From CAWCKS01 sp963796195 (GTDB lineage: Bacteria; Pseudomonadota; Alphaproteobacteria; Rhizobiales; Xanthobacteraceae), in NCBI GenBank assembly GCA_963796195.1, contig CAWCKS010000006.1, positions 1-64,000 on the forward strand: a stretch of 64,000 bases of DNA, given 5' to 3'. This document shows, in pieces, positions 57,801-64,000 of this stretch (position 1 is the first letter of the stretch; every line of letters begins with the position of its first letter). A program made the translations under genes and the position numbers. The notes below the pieces were generated by a model, which worked only from the letters and a program-made list of their open reading frames with translations, was not told the origin of the DNA and did not search any database.

Positions 57801-59048
57801 TCAGCGCAGCAGCTGCAGCACGTTTTGCTGGGCCTGGTTGGCGAGCGACAGCGCCGACGTCGCGATCGACTGACGGGTCGACAGCGCCTGGCTGTTGGCC
57901 GCTTCCTCGTTGGAATCGGCCAGCGTCAGGTTGGACGAACCGGTCTGCAGCACGTTGATCAGGTTCTTGTTGAAGTCCTGGCGGATCTGCACGATCGACA
58001 GGTTGGCACCGAACGCCGACGCCTGCGAACGCAGCGTGATGCTGGCGGTGTTGAGCGCCGTCAGAACGGTGTTGGTCGCGGCGTTGTCGATGAAGTCGGT
58101 GCCGGCGGTGAGCGCAGCCAGGCCGAGACCGGTCGGATTGAAGGTCACGCCGGTGATCGTCGAGGTCGACTTGCCGGTTTCGTCGAACACCAGCTTCAGC
58201 GAGTCGCCGTTCAGCAGGTTGATGCCGTTGAAGGACGAATCCTGCGCAGTCGTCGTGATCTGCGTGATGATCTGGTTGTACTGGCTGACCAGCGACGAGC
58301 GCGTCGCCTGCGAGACCGGGTCGGCGACCGCGGCGGTCACCGCGCCAAAGGTTGCCGTGCCGGACACGTCCACCGAGGTCGAGGAACCAGCCGGCGGAGC
58401 GGCATAGGTGCCTGTGGCGGTGATCGTCTGCGAGGCGGCATTGTTGGTCGAGGTGAACGTCAGCGAGCCGTTGGCGTTGAGGCTTGCGTTCAGCTGAATA
58501 CCAGCCGCCGAAAGCGCCGAGTTGAGGCTGGTGATCGAGTTGACATTGCCAGCGCGACTATGCTGCTGATGGTCAGCGTGGTCGGTCGCAGTCGCTGACG
58601 TCTTGAAGATCAGCGTCTTGCCGTTCAGCGAGTTCGTGCCGGCGTTGGTCAGATCGGTCGCGGTGCCCGCGACGCCCAGCGCACCGGCACCCGTCGGCGC
58701 GGCGATCGAGACGTTGGCCAACGAGGTATAGCCTGTGGGCTGCTGCAGCACCTGGTTGGCGATCGACTTGGCGGTATCGACCAGCTTCGACAGCGAGGTG
58801 ATGCCGGTGTCGGCGGCCTGCAGAACCTGCACGCCGTTGCCGATGCTGTCGAGCAGGTTGCTGATGTCGCTGGCGCGGGCATCGAGGCCGGAAGCGGTGA
58901 AGAAGTTGGTCGGGTTGTCGAGTGCGCTGTTGACCTTCTTGCCGGTGGCGAGACGGCCCTGGGTGGTCGCGAGCAGGTCAGCGGTGCCCTGCAGGGAGAG
59001 CAGGTTCTGGCGGACTGCCGCGGAGAGGGTGATGTTGGACAAAGACAT
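57801..59048 (-). CDS. fliC: flagellin, copy 3 (small internal frame excursion)
   Basis: 415 residues, with N- and C-terminal helices as in copy 2. At about 58555-58600 the protein reads ATATDHADHQQHSRAGNVNS where copy 4's DNA encodes ATATTTLTISNIAGAGNVNS. One extra and one missing base, compensating, plus a few changes explain nine odd residues. The remainder is normal flagellin, so the frame reopens and the protein could still be made. Downstream terminator and upstream conserved promoter block present. Confidence 0.95.
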   Translation of the reverse strand: MSLSNITLSAAVRQNLLSLQGTADLLATTQGRLATGKKVNSALDNPTNFFTASGLDARASDISNLLDSIGNGVQVLQAADTGITSLSKLVDTAKSIANQVLQQPTGYTSLANVSIAAPTGAGALGVAGTATDLTNAGTNSLNGKTLIFKTSATATDHADHQQHSRAGNVNSITSLNSALSAAGIQLNASLNANGSLTFTSTNNAASQTITATGTYAAPPAGSSTSVDVSGTATFGAVTAAVADPVSQATRSSLVSQYNQIITQITTTAQDSSFNGINLLNGDSLKLVFDETGKSTSTITGVTFNPTGLGLAALTAGTDFIDNAATNTVLTALNTASITLRSQASAFGANLSIVQIRQDFNKNLINVLQTGSSNLTLADSNEEAANSQALSTRQSIATSALSLANQAQQNVLQLLR

Positions 59049-59183
59049 GGAACGACCTTTCTGGCGTTACGCAACACTTCGGCCTTCTTGGCCGAGCGCC
59101 GGAACTCTAGGAATCCATGGTCAACGAAAACTAAATCGGCCCCGGGGGAGGCCCCGGTTCCGGCCGGCTACGAAAAATTATGG

Positions 59184-59198
59184 TAAAAAACGGATAAA
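59184..59198. promoter_or_regulatory. degenerate CtrA-like site upstream of flagellin copy 3
   Basis: TAAA-N7-TAAA with spacer AAACGGA, two mismatches to the CtrA consensus, at the same place in the conserved block as the site at 57668, 136 bases upstream of the start. Confidence 0.45.
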
Positions 59199-59319
59199 GA
59201 TTGGTCGAAGAGGTTAAGCAAGCCTCACCGGCGCTGCGGCGCGGGCGCTCGCCATGTCTGGTCGCCAAGGCAACGGTGACGCGGACTCAAGTCGGCGTGT
59301 GACAGCGCCAGAAGGGCAG

Positions 59320-59352
59320 AAAAAAAAACGGCGGGGCCGAAAGCCCCGCCGT
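59320..59352 (-). terminator. terminator of flagellin copy 4
   Basis: Ten-bp stem (ACGGCGGGGC with GCCCCGCCGT) and four-base loop, followed on the minus strand by eight or nine T (plus-strand A run 59320-59328). Confidence 0.88.
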
Positions 59353-59380
59353 TCTGTCGTGTTTGAGAGTTTCGCCGAGA

Positions 59381-60629
59381 TCAGCGCAGCAGCTGCAGAA
59401 CGCTCTGCTGCGACTGGTTGGCGAGCGACAGCGCCGACGTCGCGATCGACTGGCGGGTCGACAGCGCCTGGCTGTTGGCCGCTTCCTCGTTGGAATCGGC
59501 CAGCGTCAGGTTGGACGAACCGGTCTGCAGCACGTTGATCAGGTTCTTGTTGAAGTCCTGGCGGATCTGCACGATCGACAGGTTGGCACCGAACGCCGAC
59601 GCCTGCGAACGCAGCGTGGTGCTGGCGTTGTTAAGGTTCGTCAGAACGGTGTTGGTCGCGGCGTTGTCGATGAAGTCGGTGCCGGCGGTGAGCGCAGCCA
59701 GGCCGAGACCGGCCGGATTGAAGGTCACGCCCGTGATCGTCGACGTCGACTTGCCGGTTTCGTCGAACACCAGCTTCAGCGAGTCGCCATTCAGCAGGTT
59801 GATGCCGTTGAAGGACGAATCCTGCGCAGTCGTCGTGATCTGCGTGATGATCTGGTTGTACTGGCTGACCAGCGACGCGCGTGTCGCCTGCGACACCGGG
59901 TCGGCGACCGCGGCGGTCACCGCGCCAAAGGTTGCCGTGCCGGACACGTCCACCGAGGTCGAGGAACCAGCCGGCGGAGCGGCATAGGTGCCTGTGGCGG
60001 TGATCGTCTGCGAGGCGGCATTGTTGGTCGAGGTGAACGTCAGCGAGCCGTTGGCGTTGAGGCTTGCGTTCAGCTGAATACCAGCCGCCGAAAGCGCCGA
60101 GTTGAGGCTGGTGATCGAGTTGACATTGCCAGCGCCGGCAATGTTGCTGATGGTCAGCGTGGTGGTCGCAGTCGCTGACGTCTTGAAGATCAGCGTCTTG
60201 CCGTTGCAGCGAGTTCGTGCCGGCGTTGGTCAGATCGGTCGCGGTGCCGGGAGCGGCCAGCGCACCGGCACCCGTCGGCGCGGCGATCGAGACGTTGGCC
60301 TACGAGGTATAGCCTGTGGGCTGCTGCAGCACCTGGTTGGCGATCGACTTCGCGGTATCGACCAGCTTCGACAGCGAGGTGATGCCGGTGTCGGCGGCCT
60401 GCAGAACCTGCACGCCGTTGCCGATGCTGTCGAGCAGGTTGCTGATGTCGCTGGCGCGGGCATCGAGGCCGGAAGCGGTGAAGAAGTTGGTCGGATTGTC
60501 GAGTGCGCTGTTGACCTTCTTGCCGGTGGCGAGACGGCCCTGGGTGGTCGCGAGCAGGTCAGCGGTGTCCTGCAGGGAGAGCAGGTTCTGGCGGACTGCC
60601 GCGGAGAGGGTAATGTTGGACAAAGACAT
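59381..60629 (-). pseudogene. fliC: flagellin, copy 4, with stop codon and frameshift
   Basis: The N-terminal 109 residues match copies 2 and 3 (one change, LQDTADLL), then codon 110 is TAG (60300-60302) where the others have TTG (Leu). The frame also breaks at about 60206 by one extra base (CTGCAACGG vs CTGAACGG); total length is 3n+1. Beyond that the centre and C-terminus are intact flagellin to LANQSQQSVLQLLR. With two independent lesions it is either a decayed paralogue or carries sequencing errors. The upstream block is also less conserved (TTAA-N7-GGAA near 60839). Confidence 0.8.
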
Positions 60630-60922
60630 GGAACAACCTTTCTGGCGTTACGCAACACTTCGGCCTTCTTGGCCGACACCGGAACCTAGGAAGCCAGCAA
60701 TAAACGAAAACTAAATCAGGCCTGTGGGATGTTCCGATCCCGGCCGGGCTTCGAAGCTCATGCTTTAAGAGGGATGAAGATCTTCGAAGCGTTTGAAGCG
60801 ATCGACCGCGGCGGCCGATCGCGCCGAAAATGTCGTGGTTAACAAAGCCGGAAAATATTCGGCAAACGCGAGGCCCTACGCCTGCGGTCGCGGCACGCCG
60901 CCGGGAGCTGGGCCGCGTCGAA

Positions 60923-62801
60923 CTATGCGACCGGCAAGTACTTCACGAGAGTGAGCTGAGAGAGCATCGACGTGGTTTGATATGACGCCTGCAATCTGGT
61001 CTGCAGAGCCAGAATCTCGGTCGCGACCTGATCGCTGGAGACGTTTTCGGTCTGATCAACCAAATCCTGCAGCATGAGCTGGGACTGGCTTTGCCGCGCG
61101 GTGATATTTTTCATCGCGACCTGCGCGCTCGCCAGATCGGTCTGGATGTCCGCAACGCTCTGCTGTGTGCCCTGCGGCGTCAGGCCCGTCGCCACACGCT
61201 GGTTGAGAGCAGTAACCAGCGCGGTCGCATTGGCATTGTTGGGTGACGTTGTTACGACGGCAAAGGCCGCGACCGACTGCAGCGCGGAGCGAATGGCTTG
61301 CTCGTTGGCGCGCACGCCGTATTGAATCGTCGCGGTCTGATCGACCCGCGCGGTCGATGATGCGCGAGCCGGACCGCTGCCGGCTTCGCCGGTGTACCAG
61401 GCTACGGTGTTCGCGGCTCCGCTGACCAGAGTCGTCGCCGTGTTCAGCGGCACGCCTCCGACCCGCAGCGGCGGCTGGACCGCCGTCACGGTCGGCCCAA
61501 AGCCGAGCGCCGCGAACGCCGCAGCGTTCGAGCTCGTGACGTTCAGGCTCGCAGCGTTATCGGTATGCAGCGTGATGACGCCGCCGCTGACGGTCGAGGG
61601 GGTCGAGGTGCGCGTGATCGAAATCGATCTTCGTCAACAACGTCTGGACGCTGTCGGTGACGTTGAGCTGGTTGCCGGTCGCGCCCGCGGCAACAAAAGT
61701 GAGGGTGGTGCCGTTGACGGTAATGGTGTCACCCGCCGCAAAGTTCGTCGCCAGCAAATCCGTTCCCGCAGCGCCCGACAAGAGCGTCGCCCCGGTGATG
61801 GGCGCCGGGACCGCGAGCTTGTTGTTGACGACGCTTCCTGTTGCCGTTCCGGCCGAATTGAAAAAATTGTCCGACGCCGCCATGGCGGAGGCCGCGACCA
61901 GCGAGGTGTTGGCGAGCGTGCCGATCGCGGTGCTGAGCGCGGCGTTGAGGTTGGCCGCAGTTGCCGTCGGTGTGGCACCGATCGCAAAACTTCCGGTCGG
62001 CGGCGGCGTCGCGGTCGAAGCGGTTAGCTGTATCGCTTCCGTCGTGCCGTCCGGCAGGTTGAACGTGAAGGTGACCTGATCGCCGTTGTTGGGATTGGTC
62101 GCGCCAAGGTTGACCGAGACCGCCGGCGGCGATCCCGTCGGGCCGGTAACAGTTGCGCCGGTCAGCGAGGACGTGATCGCATTGAGCTTGAAGCCGAACG
62201 GCGATCCGGCGACATCTTCCGCAACCGACACCGACGTCGGCGTAGGTGAAGAGATGACGAGCCGCCCCAGACCGCTGGCGCCAAGATCGGCCTGGTTGCG
62301 CTCGGCGATCAGCTGCTTCAATCCAGCCAGGGCGCCTTTTCCGTTGAGGATGTCGTCCATCGACGCGACGGACGGCGTGTCGATGGCGCTCCCGGAAAAC
62401 AGGTAGCGATCGCCAGCCTGCGTATTCAGCATTTCCAGCATCGACTTCAGCTGCAGCAGCGCGGTCTGTTGACCGACGGTCTGTCCGGAGCCCGTCACGA
62501 CCGCACCACCACTGCCGGCCGCGGATTTCACCTGTGTCGCAATGTCGCTGAACGACTGCAACGCCGTGTTGGCGGTGTCGATCGTGGTGTTGATGTTGGT
62601 CATCGTCGTCGTGAAGGCAGACAGATTTGACAGCTGCGCACGCGCGAAGATTGCAAATCCCTCGTTGACGCCCATCCCCGAATAGTCTGTCGACTTCTTG
62701 CCGGTCGCGAGTTGCGTCTGCAACGTATCGAGTTGACTCTTGAGGTCCAGGACAGATTGCCCAAGCAGGAAATTGCTATTGCCAACGCCATTGATCGCCA
62801 T
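60923..62801 (-). CDS. flgL: flagellar hook-filament junction protein FlgL (frameshifted)
   Basis: From ATG 62801: INGVGNSNFLLGQSVLDLKSQLDTLQTQLATGKKSTDYSGMGVNEGFAIFARAQL, a flagellin-like N-terminal helix, then AGDRYLFSGSAIDTPSV typical of FlgL and a Thr/Ala/Gly-rich centre. One extra T at about 61622 (GATTTCGATC) breaks the frame. It resumes as SITRTSTPSTVSGGVITLHTDNAAS and ends VDQTENVSSDQVATEILALQTRLQASYQTTSMLSQLTLVKYLPV. About 625 residues corrected, much longer than enterobacterial FlgL because of the central domain. Follows flgK by ten bases. Confidence 0.9.
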
Positions 62802-62811
62802 CTGAACCGCC

Positions 62812-64000
62812 TTACAACTGAACCTGCATCAAGGTCTGCATCACGGATTGCAGCACGGACATCACGTGAGCGTTGGCCGCGTAGGTGTTCTGCAGTGCAA
62901 TCAGATTCGCCATTTCGGCATCGATGTTGACGCCGGACGTGGAGTTGACTTTCTGTTGCAGCGTCTTGACCACGACATCCTGGCCTTGCGCAAGCTGCTG
63001 CGCCGACGACGCCGCATTGGACTGCAGGTTGAGGAATTGCTGCAGATAATTCGGCAGTGTTCCCGTCAACGGCGATGTCCTCGAGCCGAGGCCGGTCTGC
63101 GGTGAGTACGTGAATAACCCCGCTGTCAGCTGGGAGTAGAGAAAATCCGAGCGCGTGGTGTCTCCGGCGGTCGTCAATGGCGAAGTGTTGTAGACCACGA
63201 ACTTCGAAGGATCGCTGACCAGCGCGGAATTGACCGAGATGCGCCCTGCAAATCCGGTCTGCTGATTGCCGCGGCCGGTGATCACGCCAGTATAGAGCGT
63301 GCTGCCATCGGTGAATACCGGAAGCTGCGTATTGCCGTTCGCCAGCGCCGTCGTCGTGACGGTTGTTGATGCCGCGTTGACGGTCACCGCCGCTGCGCCG
63401 TTATCGAGAACGCGCAACGTCGAGCCTGCCGGATTGGAGAATTGCAGGTTGGTATTGCCGACCGCGGCGGTGATTTGCGAAACGATTGAGGCCATCCCGC
63501 CCTGGAAGTTGACGCCGATCACCTTGTCGTTGGGACTGGCGGCCGTATTGGGCAGCGGCAGCGCGGTCGGATCATCCACGCGTACGATCGTAATCTGATG
63601 CGGCGTGTTGGTTGCCGTGTCGGTGTAGGTCAGGTTGATCGAATTTCCCGGCAGTACGTTCGACAGATCAACGATCGAATCCCGCCTTGCTGCCTACCGT
63701 CACTGGCGTACCGGCAGTGGTCAAATCCGATAGCGAACTGGCCAGCGTCGCAGCCAGCTGATCGAGCTGCGTTTGCGCCTGCACCAGCGTGGTGTCCCGC
63801 AATTTCAGATCGGCGCCGATGCGACCCGACCCGATCGCCTTGGTCTCGATCATGTCCACGCTCGCCCCATTGGGGAAGTTCAGCGTGAGCGTTGCCAGCC
63901 GTGGACAAGGCCGGGTTGCTGTTCCATAGCGAGCTAGCGTTAAGCGTGCCTTGTGAGTTGAACGACAGCTGCGAGGCCTGGACGCCGACCAGCTGCAAGC
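62812..64000 (-). CDS. flgK: flagellar hook-filament junction protein FlgK (C-terminal part; two frame breaks; runs off right edge)
   Basis: Only the C-terminal about 395 codons are in the window. The segment LVGVQASQLSFNSQGTLNASSLWNSNPALST is followed by a one-base gain near 63900, then LTLNFPNGASVDMIETKAIGSGRIGADLKLRDTTLVQAQTQLDQLAATLASSLSD (FlgK signature). A second gain near 63675 precedes IVDLSNVLPGNSINLTYTD. The end is SGVNIDAEMANLIALQNTYAANAHVMSVLQSVMQTLMQVQL, the FlgK C-terminal helix. It joins hook to filament together with FlgL. Confidence 0.93.

Noticed and set aside
1..64000. CRISPR array, tRNA or rRNA genes
   Set aside because: No regularly spaced direct repeats, no cloverleaf with a TTCGANYCC T-arm and no rRNA sequence were recognised anywhere in the window.

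Overview
This GC-rich window reads as a chromosomal segment of an alphaproteobacterium, most likely Bradyrhizobium or a close relative in the Nitrobacteraceae. The evidence is CckA beside flhB, FlbT/FlaF/FliX flagellar regulators, several paralogous flagellins, DUF3551/DUF1127/DUF6468 small proteins, and palindromic repeats with GGAAAA/TTTTCC arms. The genus is an inference from gene content; no rRNA or tRNA gene was seen.

Positions 1-15,100 hold housekeeping and accessory genes outside the flagellar system: a DUF429 protein (cut by the left edge), two DUF3551 secreted proteins, class I fumarase, a GYF_2 membrane protein, a DUF5996 protein, a branched-chain-amino-acid-type binding protein, a glutaminase-STAS-cNMP fusion, a cupin, a lectin-like secreted protein, a GST and a Tim44-like protein. 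From 15,242 the cell-cycle kinase gene cckA leads into the flagellar cluster. flgB-flgC-fliE-fliQ-fliR-flhB runs leftward and fliO-fliP rightward from a shared region with two perfect CtrA boxes.

Positions 23,680-34,020 look like an accessory island inserted between fliP and the rest of the cluster. It starts next to a 178-bp segment (fliP 3' end plus downstream bases) that recurs at 27,051. It carries an orphan lolC-type gene, an IS110-family transposase with a strongly structured leader, a four-gene same-strand unit (CaiB-type CoA transferase, class III cyclase with TPR, GNAT, bicovalent-flavin oxidase), a receiver-domain fragment and a large nested inverted repeat.

From 34,021 the flagellar genes resume: fliL-fliM-DUF6468-motE-TPR protein leftward, flgF-flgG-flgA-flgH rightward from a sigma-54-type promoter, an SPFH protein, dksA, fliX, flgI-flgJ-flgN from a second sigma-54-type promoter, a FlaG-like gene and flbT. 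An ATP-grasp/PLP-decarboxylase gene pair then lies between flbT and flaF. Four flagellin genes follow (one rightward, three leftward), then flgL and flgK (cut by the right edge).

Many genes carry single-base frame breaks, nearly all of them one-base insertions: glsA, the Tim44-like gene, fliQ, fliE, fliO, lolC, flgH, flgI, flgJ, two flagellins, flgL and flgK. So many breaks in one essential motility cluster suggest residual sequencing error more than decay. I list these genes as full-length CDS with the break noted. The fourth flagellin also has an in-frame stop and is listed as a pseudogene candidate.
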